In this document: piece after piece, positions 49,558 to 57,809 of the stretch
How the letters are laid out: each line of letters starts with the position of its first letter
How positions within the stretch are numbered: the stretch's first letter is position 1
NCBI GenBank assembly: GCA_000403315.2
Contig: KE159636.1
Coordinates: forward strand, 1,291,976-1,355,975
DNA length: 64,000 nucleotides
Reading direction: 5' to 3'
Source of the DNA: Lachnospiraceae bacterium A2
Lineage (GTDB): Bacteria; Bacillota; Clostridia; Lachnospirales; Lachnospiraceae
The notes under the pieces: model-generated
The model's input: the letters and a program-made list of their open reading frames with translations, nothing else
Told to the model about the DNA's origin: nothing
The model's database searches: none
Made by a program: the position numbers and the translations under genes

Positions 49558-50361
49558 ATGGAGAAACAAACGAAAACCAAGAAACTTTTAACCCTTGCCG
49601 CAATCATTCTGTCTTTGCTGGTATTATTCCCAACCAGCGTGAATGCCGCAGGAAAAACCAAGCTGAACGCCATAAAGAAAACAGTCAATGTGGGTGATTC
49701 CTGCACTGTGAAGCTACTGAACAACAAAAAGAAAGTGAAATGGTCTGTATCGAACAAAAACATCAAGATTGTGAGCAAAAGCAACAAGCAAGTAAAAATT
49801 AAGGGCATTAAGAAAGGAACGTCATACCTGAAAGCGAAGGTTGGGAGCAAGACTTATAAGTGCAAGGTGACGGTGAAGGAGAAAAGTAAAGGGAATGGAA
49901 CCAAAAAGAATCCGTATTCTGCGTATGATACATATACAACAGATATATTTGGAGCAAGGTATTACGGTCAAGCAAAAGTCAAGCTGATTGATTATAAAGA
50001 TGGAAAAGAAGCGTTAAATTATCTTAAGAAAAATGGGCTAAAGAAAAATCCAGGGAAATCAAAAGAATATGTATATTTAAAATTTAAAATTGATTATTTT
50101 TATGGTCGGGAAGAAATACCAGCACTTTTAACGATAGGTAGATTTTACACGTCAAATTCCACAAAGGAAATACCTTGGAATGAAATAAAGTGCAATGATG
50201 GAATTAAAGACTTTTACACAGAAAGTATGTTGCCGGGAAATAGTGTGACATGCAAAATTATATTTTTAATAAATTCAAAAGAAAAGCCAGTAACTTATAA
50301 AATTGATGGTTATGACGATGACTGGAACCCAACCGAAACATGGTTTACAACGAAGAAATAG
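49558..50361 (+). CDS. Secreted Ig-like (Big_2) protein
   Basis: 267 residues. Signal peptide (KLLTLAAIILSLLVLFPTSVNA, two parts of it visible), one bacterial Ig-like domain (KKTVNVGDSCTVKLLNNKKK; GIKKGTSYLKAKVGSKTYKC), then a second beta-rich domain ending WNPTETWFTTKK. Predicted to be exported by the lysogen. Confidence 0.8.
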   Translation: MEKQTKTKKLLTLAAIILSLLVLFPTSVNAAGKTKLNAIKKTVNVGDSCTVKLLNNKKKVKWSVSNKNIKIVSKSNKQVKIKGIKKGTSYLKAKVGSKTYKCKVTVKEKSKGNGTKKNPYSAYDTYTTDIFGARYYGQAKVKLIDYKDGKEALNYLKKNGLKKNPGKSKEYVYLKFKIDYFYGREEIPALLTIGRFYTSNSTKEIPWNEIKCNDGIKDFYTESMLPGNSVTCKIIFLINSKEKPVTYKIDGYDDDWNPTETWFTTKK

Positions 50362-50384
50362 TAGAGATAAAGGGGAAAATTCAA

Positions 50385-51173
50385 ATGAAAAAATATAAAA
50401 ATGTAATTATGATTTCTATACTTTTAGCATTGCATATTTCTTTAAATGTAAAAGCAGAATGCATTCATGAATGGACGGAATGGAAAACACTTATAGAGCC
50501 TACTTGTTCCGAAGAAGGGTACCAAACAAGAGAATGTTTGAAGTGCTATGAAAGCGATAGTAGATACATACCAGAAACTGGTATTCATACATGGACAGAA
50601 TGGAAGGCAGATGATGTTTTATGCGCTGATGGAAAATACACGAGGGAATGTAAAGAATGTTATAAAACGGAAACAAAATTTAGGAAAGGTAATGGAAACC
50701 ATAGATATTCTAAATGGTATGTAATTACAGAAGCAAATTGCACAAATAATGGAAAAAAAGAAAGAGAGTGCCTGGATTGCTTTTATTATGAATATGAAAT
50801 TATTCCATCAAATTCTTCCCTGCATGAATGGTCGAGTTGGAGTTCTATAGTTTATGCAACAGCATTAAAAACTGGAAAATCAGAACGGGAATGTTATGTA
50901 TGTCACACAGTTGAAGTGAAAAAAACAAAAAAACTTAAAGCTAAAATAACCCTTTCTTTAAAAAAGAAAATTTTGAAAGTTGGAAAGTCCTTCACGCTTG
51001 GGTTAAAGAGATATACATATGGAGATAAAATTTCTAAGTTTTTGTCTAGCAATAAAAAAGTTGCTACAGTAAATAAAAAAGGAAGGGTTACTGCAAAAAA
51101 GAAAGGGAAAGCAAAGATAACAGTTAGGATGAAAAGCGGATGTAAAGCAACGTGCAATGTAACAGTAAAATAG
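50385..51173 (+). CDS. Secreted Cys/Trp-repeat and Ig-like protein
   Basis: 262 residues from ATG 50385. Signal peptide, then four repeats of HEWTEWKTL...CSEEGYQTRECLKCY type (HxWxxW plus CxxC), and a C-terminal Big_2 domain (LKVGKSFTLGLKRYTYGDKI; ATVNKKGRVTAKKKGKAKIT). Repeats of this type occur in clostridial surface proteins. Likely secreted with its neighbour. Confidence 0.8.
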   Translation: MKKYKNVIMISILLALHISLNVKAECIHEWTEWKTLIEPTCSEEGYQTRECLKCYESDSRYIPETGIHTWTEWKADDVLCADGKYTRECKECYKTETKFRKGNGNHRYSKWYVITEANCTNNGKKERECLDCFYYEYEIIPSNSSLHEWSSWSSIVYATALKTGKSERECYVCHTVEVKKTKKLKAKITLSLKKKILKVGKSFTLGLKRYTYGDKISKFLSSNKKVATVNKKGRVTAKKKGKAKITVRMKSGCKATCNVTVK

Positions 51174-51249
51174 GTTTGAGGATTTAGAGCCTAAAGGCTC
51201 TATTTCTTTTTATCTTTTAATTTTGTTAGTTGAAATTAAATGAAATATA

Positions 51250-51278
51250 TCTTCTTTGATGGTATAATATAGCATTAT
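51250..51278 (+). promoter_or_regulatory. Shared-type promoter with inverted repeat (3)
   Basis: TGGTATAAT (TATAAT 51263-51268) followed by ATAATA-TAG-CATTAT (51264-51278) and CGAAAGG, like the 48.09 kb promoter. Drives the nuclease gene. Confidence 0.5.
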
Positions 51279-51298
51279 ACGAAAGGGGATAAGGTGCT

Positions 51299-52525
51299 AT
51301 GGGGAAACTATCTGATTGGATAAAGAAAAACATATTAAATGAAAATCAAGCTGAAAATATAGAAAGAAATGAATATAATGCAGTTGATGAAAAGAAAAGC
51401 GAAGAAAATATTTCTGAAATAAAGGAAGAAAAACCAAAAGAGAAAATTTATATTAGCCACATGGATGCCTATTTTTGGGAGGCAGGGGAATTTGTCATTG
51501 AAAAGAATAAAGGTTCTATAGGTTTAATTCAGATGAATTTTAAAATAGGATTTAATCGCGCTTCAAAAATAATGGATGAATTATGTGAAGCTGGGGTTGT
51601 TGGAGAAGAAAATGGAATAGAACCGAGAAAAGTTTTAATGAGCAAAGAAGAATTTGAAGAATTACATAATAACGATATAGATATGATAGAGATAGGAAAA
51701 AAAGTAGACTTTGAAAAGTCAAACAGAATAGACATGTATAACAACAAAATCGACTACATGACAGGGGAAGATTTTGAATTATATGTTGCTCAACTATTAG
51801 GGAATATAGGGTTTTACAACATACATACCACAAAAGGAAGCGGCGACCAAGGCGTTGATATTCTTGCAGAAAAAGAGGGAATGAAATATGCTTTTCAGTG
51901 CAAAAGATATGATAAACCAGTTGGTAATAATGCTGTACAGGAGGTTTTTGCAGGAAAATTCTTTTATCACTGTCATGTGGCGATAGTTGTGACAAATAAC
52001 TATTTTACAAAATCAGCTAAAGATTTAGCAAATGAAAACGGGGTTGTTCTGTGGGATAGGAATTATTTGCAAAAATTTATCGGCACAACAAATGGAGTTG
52101 CCATAGAAAAATCTCCAAATTCTATCATAGAAAAATATTATTATATAAATGGAGACTTTACAACTTTTTCTTTGAAAAAAGAAAATAAAATTGAAATTTT
52201 AGCAATTTGTAAGAATAATATAAATGCGGCCAATTTGTATCTTTCCTATTCTGTTAAATTGAAGGAAGAATGGATTGGAAAAGTAGATTTTGCGGTTGCT
52301 GTTAATTTTGGAAATGCAGTAGCAATCTGCACAAATGAAAATGGGGAAGAATTTTTTGGAGGCAAGGAACTTGATGGAGAGATTGCAATAGGAATACCGA
52401 AATGGATGGATAAAGCAAGAGACGAACTTTTAAGCAGGAACAAAGATGAATTTTTAAGAATGGTTGAAGAAGCAAACAGATATTTAGACGAGTTTATGTC
52501 AGAAGCGATAAAATATATTAAATAA
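51299..52525 (+). CDS. FtsK-gamma/Mrr restriction nuclease fusion
   Basis: 408 residues from ATG 51299. After a charged leader, residues ~60-120 match the FtsK gamma winged helix (FVIEKNKGSIGLIQMNFKIG; RASKIMDELCEAGVVGEENG). Residues ~150-260 are an Mrr-type PD-(D/E)xK nuclease (YMTGEDFELYVAQLLGNIGF; GSGDQGVDILAEK; AFQCKRYDKPVGN). The last part is unassigned. The FtsK gamma domain reads polar KOPS sites on chromosomes, so a sequence-guided DNA-cutting defence enzyme is a reasonable inference. Confidence 0.8.
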   Translation: MGKLSDWIKKNILNENQAENIERNEYNAVDEKKSEENISEIKEEKPKEKIYISHMDAYFWEAGEFVIEKNKGSIGLIQMNFKIGFNRASKIMDELCEAGVVGEENGIEPRKVLMSKEEFEELHNNDIDMIEIGKKVDFEKSNRIDMYNNKIDYMTGEDFELYVAQLLGNIGFYNIHTTKGSGDQGVDILAEKEGMKYAFQCKRYDKPVGNNAVQEVFAGKFFYHCHVAIVVTNNYFTKSAKDLANENGVVLWDRNYLQKFIGTTNGVAIEKSPNSIIEKYYYINGDFTTFSLKKENKIEILAICKNNINAANLYLSYSVKLKEEWIGKVDFAVAVNFGNAVAICTNENGEEFFGGKELDGEIAIGIPKWMDKARDELLSRNKDEFLRMVEEANRYLDEFMSEAIKYIK

Positions 52526-52532
52526 AATCCTC

Positions 52533-52586
52533 TTGACAATGCACGTGCATTTTGATATATTAAGAGTGTGCAAACAGCACGTGCAA
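52533..52586 (+). promoter_or_regulatory. RHH promoter with palindromic operators (module B)
   Basis: TTGACA (52533-52538), 17-base spacer, TATATT (52556-52561). The perfect palindrome ATGCACGTGCAT (52539-52550) starts directly after the -35 box, and GCACGTGC recurs at 52577-52584. Same architecture as the promoter at 80-119 with a different operator sequence. Confidence 0.8.
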
Positions 52587-52606
52587 TCTGAAAGGAGGTT
52601 GATACA

Positions 52607-52786
52607 GTGTCTCCCAAAATGGGGCAAAAGATTAAGGACAACCCTAAAAATGTAAGGCTTGATTTAAGGCTGACAAAACAAGAAGCAGAGGATTTACAAT
52701 ACTGTGCTGATAAGTTGGAAACAAGCCGAACAGATGTAATTAACAGGGGTGTTCAGAAAATCAAAAAAGAAATTGATAAAAAATAG
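52607..52786 (+). CDS. Arc/Mnt-like ribbon-helix-helix repressor (module B)
   Basis: 59 residues from GTG 52607 after AAGGAGG. NVRLDLRLTKQEAEDLQYCA then TSRTDVINRGVQKIKKEI is a clear ribbon-helix-helix. Same size and context as the protein at 138. Expected to bind ATGCACGTGCAT and to control the antirepressor now behind the IS110 element. Confidence 0.75.
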   Translation: MSPKMGQKIKDNPKNVRLDLRLTKQEAEDLQYCADKLETSRTDVINRGVQKIKKEIDKK

Positions 52787-52875
52787 AAGTTGCCCACCGT
52801 CCAAAGTCAGCAACTTCTAAACACACCAACTCCCATAAGAAGCTGATACATCCAGTATAACAGACTCTTATGGGA
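52785..52875 (+). ncRNA. Hairpin pair after RHH gene (module B)
   Basis: AGAAGTTGC/GCAACTTCT (nine pairs, 52785-52818) and TCCCATAAGA/TCTTATGGGA (ten pairs, 52831-52875). They occupy the RHH-antirepressor interval as in module A and in P22 (sar RNA). A ribosome site AGGAGG and GTG near 52903 follow, but reading stops within a few codons. Confidence 0.5.
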
Positions 52876-53002
52876 ATGTCAAACATTTTCATAGGAGGTT
52901 TTAGTGTGAAAGTAAGTAGAGGAAAACCATAAATTGGCGCACTTGAATAAGCTGTCTAAGGCAGGCAACTTTTTGAAGTGCTATGGAGTTAGGAAATTAG
53001 AT

Positions 53003-54277
53003 TTAAGAAGCTAATGGTTCATCAGGAGGAAGTAATCCTTCTCGTTGTAATAACTTCTTGGCTTGTTTGATAGCCTTTGCCTTTTGTTTTTCAAGCAGAG
53101 GTGCAGGCATATCGATTTTGTAAAGATCGCTCGGATTCCACTGCTCACCAGTAGACAGCATCTGGTAGATGGCAGTAAGAATCATGCGGGCAATAGCGAT
53201 TATGGCTCTTTTCTTGCCACGGCGTTTAACAAGTGAATCATATTTCTTTTTGTAGTAAGGAGATTTGTCAGATTTTACGGCTGCATGAGCACACTGTACT
53301 AATGCAGGTTTGAGGTAGACACCGGCACGCGTAATCCGGACAGACTTCTTCTTACCAGCGGATTCATTGCTGCCGGGGGTTAGACCAGCCCAGCAGCATA
53401 AGCGTTTGGAACTCGAGAACTGAGACATATCAGTACCAATTTCGGAGATGATAGTGATTGCACTATCATGTTTTACACCCGGAATGGTACAGAGAAACCG
53501 GACAGCATTTTCAAAATCAGGATTAGAAGAAATCATATTTTCAATCATTTTATCAACATCATTGATTTCAGCTGTGATATAATCCATATGTGCACGGACA
53601 AGGCGCATACGGTATTTTTGGGCATCAGTCATCTGATATCCTTCGACGGATTCTATAACAGCATCTTCTTTGGATTTGAGGCTCCTTAGAAGTTTAGATG
53701 CGATTTCTTCGTGGTTAATGGATGTACCCGATTGTTCAAGCAGATAGTCAATAATGGATGTGGATGACTTCCCAAAGATATCGGAAACAACAGAATCTAA
53801 TGCAACATTGCAAACAGTAAGAGCATTCTGATATCTATTCTTTTCACTTGAACGGCAGGAAACAAGCTTATAACGATAGCGAGTGTATTCCCTGAGAATA
53901 CGGACTTTCTTGCAAGGGATATAACTGCCTTTGACAAGTCCAAGACGGAACAAATCTCCAATCCATTTAGAATCTTTGGCATCATCTTTGTTGCCTTTTA
54001 CCGCCTTGACCCATTTGGGATTGGCAATGACAACATTGATTTCATCTTCCAGAAGATTAAAGACAGGAATCCAGTATTTACCTGTGGATTCCATACAGAC
54101 ATCATGGCAATCATTGTCGAGAAGCCATTGCTTGAATTCGAGAATGGAATTGTTAAAGGTAGAAAAGCGCTTCTTTTGGTAAGAAGGCTCAATGCCACCG
54201 GTAGTTTTGACGATTGTGGCAACGAGAAACGATTTGTGAACATCGACACCACAACAGGTTTGGTAAGTAACTTTCAT
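53003..54277 (-). CDS. IS110-family transposase
   Basis: 424 residues from ATG 54277 after AAGGAG; the longer open frame upstream lacks a ribosome site. DEDD RuvC-like domain (CGVDVHKSFLVATIV; DVCMESTGKYW; KGNKDDAKDSKW) and the Tnp_20 domain (FLCTIPGVKHDSAITIISEI; WAGLTPGSNESAGKKK with the candidate catalytic Ser). Full length, probably functional. RNA-guided recombination is established for IS110 relatives. Confidence 0.95.
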   Translation of the reverse strand: MKVTYQTCCGVDVHKSFLVATIVKTTGGIEPSYQKKRFSTFNNSILEFKQWLLDNDCHDVCMESTGKYWIPVFNLLEDEINVVIANPKWVKAVKGNKDDAKDSKWIGDLFRLGLVKGSYIPCKKVRILREYTRYRYKLVSCRSSEKNRYQNALTVCNVALDSVVSDIFGKSSTSIIDYLLEQSGTSINHEEIASKLLRSLKSKEDAVIESVEGYQMTDAQKYRMRLVRAHMDYITAEINDVDKMIENMISSNPDFENAVRFLCTIPGVKHDSAITIISEIGTDMSQFSSSKRLCCWAGLTPGSNESAGKKKSVRITRAGVYLKPALVQCAHAAVKSDKSPYYKKKYDSLVKRRGKKRAIIAIARMILTAIYQMLSTGEQWNPSDLYKIDMPAPLLEKQKAKAIKQAKKLLQREGLLPPDEPLAS

Positions 54278-54540
54278 AGTCAGACTCCTTTCGTAAAAGA
54301 TGAGAAGCCATTGACTGAACTGCCACACAATTAAACTAAGGCGCTTAAACAATTCTTAGTGTACGGATTCGTAATTCCACTTATTTGTGCTTGAAAAGGC
54401 AGAACTTACACTGATTTATATGCTGTCTAAAACGAAGAAAGTTATTACAACTCCTCCTCTCGTGCTTTGTAGTTTAGCTTCTCACAAACTATTTTACAGC
54501 ACAGCGTAGAGAGTTGGAACACTTTCATTACTATTTGTGC
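54278..54540 (-). ncRNA. Possible bridge-RNA region of the IS110 element
   Basis: No gene. In IS110-group elements the bridge RNA is transcribed from the non-coding end upstream of the transposase. This is the right place and length, but I could not fold the two guide loops by eye. Confidence 0.35.
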
Positions 54541-54573
54541 CGCCAACTGAAAGGCGGCGGAATGGAGATTTAT

Positions 54574-55167
54574 ATGGATGATTTAATGATTAAAAACGTA
54601 GATGTATTTGGCGATAGCATTATGGCAGTACAGGACGTAGATGGAATAATTTGGGCGGGTGTAAGTTTCTTTTGCAAGGCTCTTGGAATGAGCGGCACAC
54701 AAAGAGATACACAGGTTGAGAAAATAAGGACAGATAAAACACTTTCAAAGGCGACCCGGAAATTTCCGGGTGGGGTATTTGGGACAACAAATGAAGCATA
54801 TGCATTAAAATTAGATTTTGTTCCTCTCTGGCTTGCCAAAATTTCAATCACGAAATGGATGGAGAAAGAGCACCCAGAGCTTGCAGAGAAACTACTGAAC
54901 TACCAGTTGAAAGCCAAAGACATCCTTGCAGACGCTTTCCTCCCAAACAGGGAATCCGCACCAGTACAGGTATATAACCCGTCCGAAATCCCATTAGGTG
55001 AACTTGCAAGCTATCTTAAAATTATGGACAGGGTAGCGAACCGCCAGAATCTCGCATCTTATAAGATTGCAGAGAACTTCAAGAAAGTGTCGGAGCAGTT
55101 CGGCGTGCAGCTTTCGGACGATTTTGTGAATGTGCCGGACTATGTGCAGCAGACCCTTGATATATAG
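54574..55167 (+). CDS. P22-type antirepressor (module B)
   Basis: 197 residues from ATG 54574 (TGGAG seven bases upstream; ATG 54562 also in frame). Shares VDVFGDSIMAVQDVDG, LDFVPLWLAKISI and YQLKAKDILADAFLP with the protein at 428, but the C-terminal part differs (LGELASYLKIMDRVANRQNL). It should be co-transcribed with the RHH gene at 52607; IS110 now lies between, so expression is probably changed. Confidence 0.85.
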   Translation: MDDLMIKNVDVFGDSIMAVQDVDGIIWAGVSFFCKALGMSGTQRDTQVEKIRTDKTLSKATRKFPGGVFGTTNEAYALKLDFVPLWLAKISITKWMEKEHPELAEKLLNYQLKAKDILADAFLPNRESAPVQVYNPSEIPLGELASYLKIMDRVANRQNLASYKIAENFKKVSEQFGVQLSDDFVNVPDYVQQTLDI

Positions 55168-55210
55168 CATTCCAATCCGGGCACTTACTAAAATGCATTT
55201 TTCTGGTTCT

Positions 55211-55274
55211 TAGTGAGTGTCCACTAAAATACAAAAAAAGCGTTCTTGACTGGACACTTTCCTAAATGTATAAT
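55211..55274 (+). promoter_or_regulatory. Promoter and operators of P63C gene
   Basis: TTGACT (55246-55251), 17-base spacer, TATAAT (55269-55274). TTAGTG-AGTGTC-CACTAA upstream (55210-55227) is an inverted repeat, and GACACTTTCCTAA lies in the spacer. GGCACTTACTAA further upstream is a related half site. Confidence 0.6.
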
Positions 55275-55303
55275 AATGGAAAATAGGAAAGGGGCAAGGG
55301 AAT

Positions 55304-56134
55304 ATGAAACAGACAAGAGCAACGCACAGTGGAACATGGAAAATAGGAGAAGGATTGGAATTGGAATGCTATGTCATGGACAATAAGGAGCGGGTTTTGT
55401 CTTCCAGGGGAGCGGCGAAAGCCATGAATCTCACGGGTGGCGGCGGAACAGCATTAAAAAGAAATTTGAATTCTTTGTGGATTGCGCCATATCTTTCAGA
55501 AGAATTGAGGGAATGGGTGTATAAATCAACAAGAAATGAGCTGCCGCAGTATCTCACGAAAAGGGGGACGCCATTCTTCCCAATGAAATCATCTGTATTT
55601 GTAGACATATGCAAAGCGTATGTGGATGCAAGGAACGATGGGATATTGAATAAGACGCAAGCCGAAACTGCCGAAAGGCTATACGCTATAATGACCGCTT
55701 TTGCAAAAGTTGGTCTTGATTCTCTGATTGATGAAGTTACTGGCTATCAGTACGACAGGGAACATGATGAATTGCAGCGGCTTTTATCGGCTTATATCAG
55801 TGAGGAACTTATGCCGTGGGCAAAACGGTTTCCGGATGAATTTTACAAGCAAATGTTCCGTCTGAAAGGCTGGACATACAATGGGAACAGCCGACCGCAG
55901 TATGTAGGGAAACTGACAAACCAATACATATATGAGCAACTGCCGGACGGAGTTCTGGAAGAGTTGAAAAGCAAGACCCCGAAGAACAGGAGATTGCACC
56001 AATCTTTGACAGATGAGATAGGAGTTCCGCATCTTGACAAACAGCTCCAAAAGGTGATTGCTCTTATGAGGGCGTCTGACACATGGGAAGAATTTGAAAA
56101 CCTATTCGACAAGGCAACAAATAGGAAAGACTGA
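55304..56134 (+). CDS. P63C domain protein
   Basis: 276 residues from ATG 55304. LSSRGAAKAMNLTGGGGTAL, FVDICKAYVDARNDG and the C-terminal WAKRFPDEFYKQMFRLKGW plus YVGKLTNQYIYEQLPDGVLE are P63C signatures. A phage or plasmid regulatory family related in context to antirepressors. Own promoter with operators. Confidence 0.85.
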   Translation: MKQTRATHSGTWKIGEGLELECYVMDNKERVLSSRGAAKAMNLTGGGGTALKRNLNSLWIAPYLSEELREWVYKSTRNELPQYLTKRGTPFFPMKSSVFVDICKAYVDARNDGILNKTQAETAERLYAIMTAFAKVGLDSLIDEVTGYQYDREHDELQRLLSAYISEELMPWAKRFPDEFYKQMFRLKGWTYNGNSRPQYVGKLTNQYIYEQLPDGVLEELKSKTPKNRRLHQSLTDEIGVPHLDKQLQKVIALMRASDTWEEFENLFDKATNRKD

Positions 56135-56213
56135 TATTTACGATTCCCAATCCTTCTGTTTTTGAAAGGAAGGAAAAATGGATAGATTGAAAATAACAAT
56201 GATAAACGCCCAG

Positions 56214-56241
56214 AAGACCCTTGACTTGGAAGGGGGTCTTC
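56214..56241 (+). terminator. Hairpin after P63C gene
   Basis: AAGACCC and GGGTCTT, seven pairs around a 13-base loop, just before ATG 56245. A 24-codon frame from ATG 56178 spans it. No T tract, so probably attenuation or ribosome-site control. Confidence 0.4.
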
Positions 56242-56244
56242 ATA

Positions 56245-56403
56245 ATGCTTAGAGTAGAAGCGCCGAAAGACAAAAAGAAACTGGAACAGCAGATTGCTGC
56301 CCTCCAGTATCAGATTTCCATTGATGCGAACGAGACGGACAAGAAGATTCATGAGGAAGCCCTACGGGTTCTGGAAGGAAAGTGGGGTGGACAAAATGAG
56401 TAA
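56245..56403 (+). CDS. Small coiled-coil protein
   Basis: 52 residues from ATG 56245: KDKKKLEQQIAALQYQISID, one coiled-coil hairpin. Overlaps the HNH gene start. Confidence 0.6.
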   Translation: MLRVEAPKDKKKLEQQIAALQYQISIDANETDKKIHEEALRVLEGKWGGQNE

Positions 56404-56911
56404 AAATATGAAGTATTCGGAAGTAAGACAGATTGTATACAATCGTTACCACGGAAAATGCGCCATATGTGGGCAGAGGATTAAACTTAGTGAAATGTGT
56501 ATAAATCTGATTGTGCCAAAGTCAAAAGGCGGCTACAAGGAATTTTCCAATATGCAGGCGGTATGTGAAACTTGCGGGAAGATGAAACATAACATGACAC
56601 AGGAGGAATTTTTTAGGAAAGTTTTTGGATTAGCCATAAGAAATGCCATGAAATATTTTAAGTGGCTTCCGTTTTTAAATAGGAAGGAATGCAAAAAACC
56701 TGAAATTGAAAGAATGTTAAAAGAATACCGGGAGCGCACGGAAAGCGTGAAATTCTGCATGGGGTGGGATGATTATTTCAACCTGATTGAAATTTCGGAA
56801 AAAACCAATCCGAACAATGCGGTAGATTTGGCGTTCCGGCTAGGGCATATACAGGGAGAGGAAGATTTGAAAAACTACCTTCTTTCACATTTTGCAGCGG
56901 AGGTGGAGTGA
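56396..56911 (+). CDS. HNH-like protein with altered active site
   Basis: 171 residues from ATG 56396. Zinc pairs CAICGQ and CETCG with IVPKSKGGYKEFSNMQAV are an HNH frame. The usual DH before IVPxSKGG reads NL, so the catalytic His is missing and nuclease activity is doubtful. A helical C terminus is added. Confidence 0.7.
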   Translation: MSKNMKYSEVRQIVYNRYHGKCAICGQRIKLSEMCINLIVPKSKGGYKEFSNMQAVCETCGKMKHNMTQEEFFRKVFGLAIRNAMKYFKWLPFLNRKECKKPEIERMLKEYRERTESVKFCMGWDDYFNLIEISEKTNPNNAVDLAFRLGHIQGEEDLKNYLLSHFAAEVE

Positions 56912-57207
56912 TGGAACAATGCATGGAGAACTTAAGGCATCAGCTTCTTCGTTATATGGGAAGGACAGGGTGCAGCATGAAACGCATGTCACAAGAGTGC
57001 GGGATTTCCATTCGGGAATTAAATTACATATTGGACGGGAAAAAGAAGGATATCAGGCTCTCAACCGTTGTGAGGATATCCGAGGGGATTAGAAAACCAC
57101 TCCCATGCCTAATAAGTGAGGAGGAATCAAAAAAGTATGAAAATATAATGTTTATCCATAAATTACACGCAGAAATAAGCGGTTATGTGGATAAGGCGGG
57201 AATATGA
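56911..57207 (+). CDS. XRE-type helix-turn-helix protein
   Basis: 98 residues from ATG 56911, overlapping the HNH stop. CSMKRMSQECGISIRELNYI and IRLSTVVRISEGIRK form a lambda-repressor-like helix-turn-helix. Last gene of the accessory block. Confidence 0.8.
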   Translation: MEQCMENLRHQLLRYMGRTGCSMKRMSQECGISIRELNYILDGKKKDIRLSTVVRISEGIRKPLPCLISEEESKKYENIMFIHKLHAEISGYVDKAGI

Positions 57208-57287
57208 GATTGGAAGGAAGAAAAGAATAGAAGCAATGAGAGATTCGATTTAGGGAATAGGGAAATTAAATAAAGCAAGTATTGCAA

Positions 57288-57322
57288 AGAGCATCTATCA
57301 GAAATGGTAGGTGCTCTTTTTA
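57288..57322 (+). terminator. Terminator closing the accessory block
   Basis: AGAGCATCTA/TAGGTGCTCT (ten pairs, one G-T) then TTTTT. Separates accessory genes from the distal tail operon. Confidence 0.85.
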
Positions 57323-57347
57323 TGCCCATTTTTAAGGAGGTGGAAGT

Positions 57348-57809
57348 TTGCTTGAAAAAAAAGAAAGGAAAAGTAAGTATGCAGGGTGGCTTGTTAAAAT
57401 TGGCGATTACATCATTCCGACAAACAGATTTATTGCGGCAGACAGTTACAAGGCATACGCAAATATGCAAGACATTGACCCATGGACGGATGCAAACGGA
57501 TATTTGCATAGGAATGCAGTAAGATTAAAGGCTCTTAAGGTTGAATTTGAAACGCCGGCCATGCTTACAGATGAAGATTTTTCAGAATTAATGTGGAACA
57601 TAGACAGAAACATTACAAATGCAGATGCAAACGAATGTTATATTGAAGCGTTTATTCCAAGATACAACAGATATGAAAGACAAAAAGGATATTTGGTCGA
57701 TATAGAGCCGCAGATTTATGGAAATTACGAAAGAGATAATTCTGGAAACGGAATTTTACGTTATGACCCAATCAGGATTGCTTTTGTAGGAGGTGTTTAC
57801 AGTGGTTGA
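57348..57809 (+). CDS. Distal-tail-region protein (DUF6711-like)
   Basis: 153 residues from TTG 57348 after AAGGAGG. YAGWLVKIGDYIIPTNRFIA and YNRYERQKGYLVDIEP fit the small protein that precedes the large baseplate gene in many clostridial siphophages. Probably part of the distal tail. Confidence 0.7.
   Translation: MLEKKERKSKYAGWLVKIGDYIIPTNRFIAADSYKAYANMQDIDPWTDANGYLHRNAVRLKALKVEFETPAMLTDEDFSELMWNIDRNITNADANECYIEAFIPRYNRYERQKGYLVDIEPQIYGNYERDNSGNGILRYDPIRIAFVGGVYSG

Larger units (their letters stand above)
52905..54545 (-). mobile_element. IS110-family insertion sequence (limits approximate)
   Basis: One transposase gene on the minus strand with ~100 bases of non-coding DNA after it and ~250 before it. 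IS110 elements lack inverted repeats and carry a guide (bridge) RNA in a non-coding end; the upstream flank 54278-54540 is long enough. Exact ends cannot be set here. It separates the module B hairpins from the antirepressor. Confidence 0.7.
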
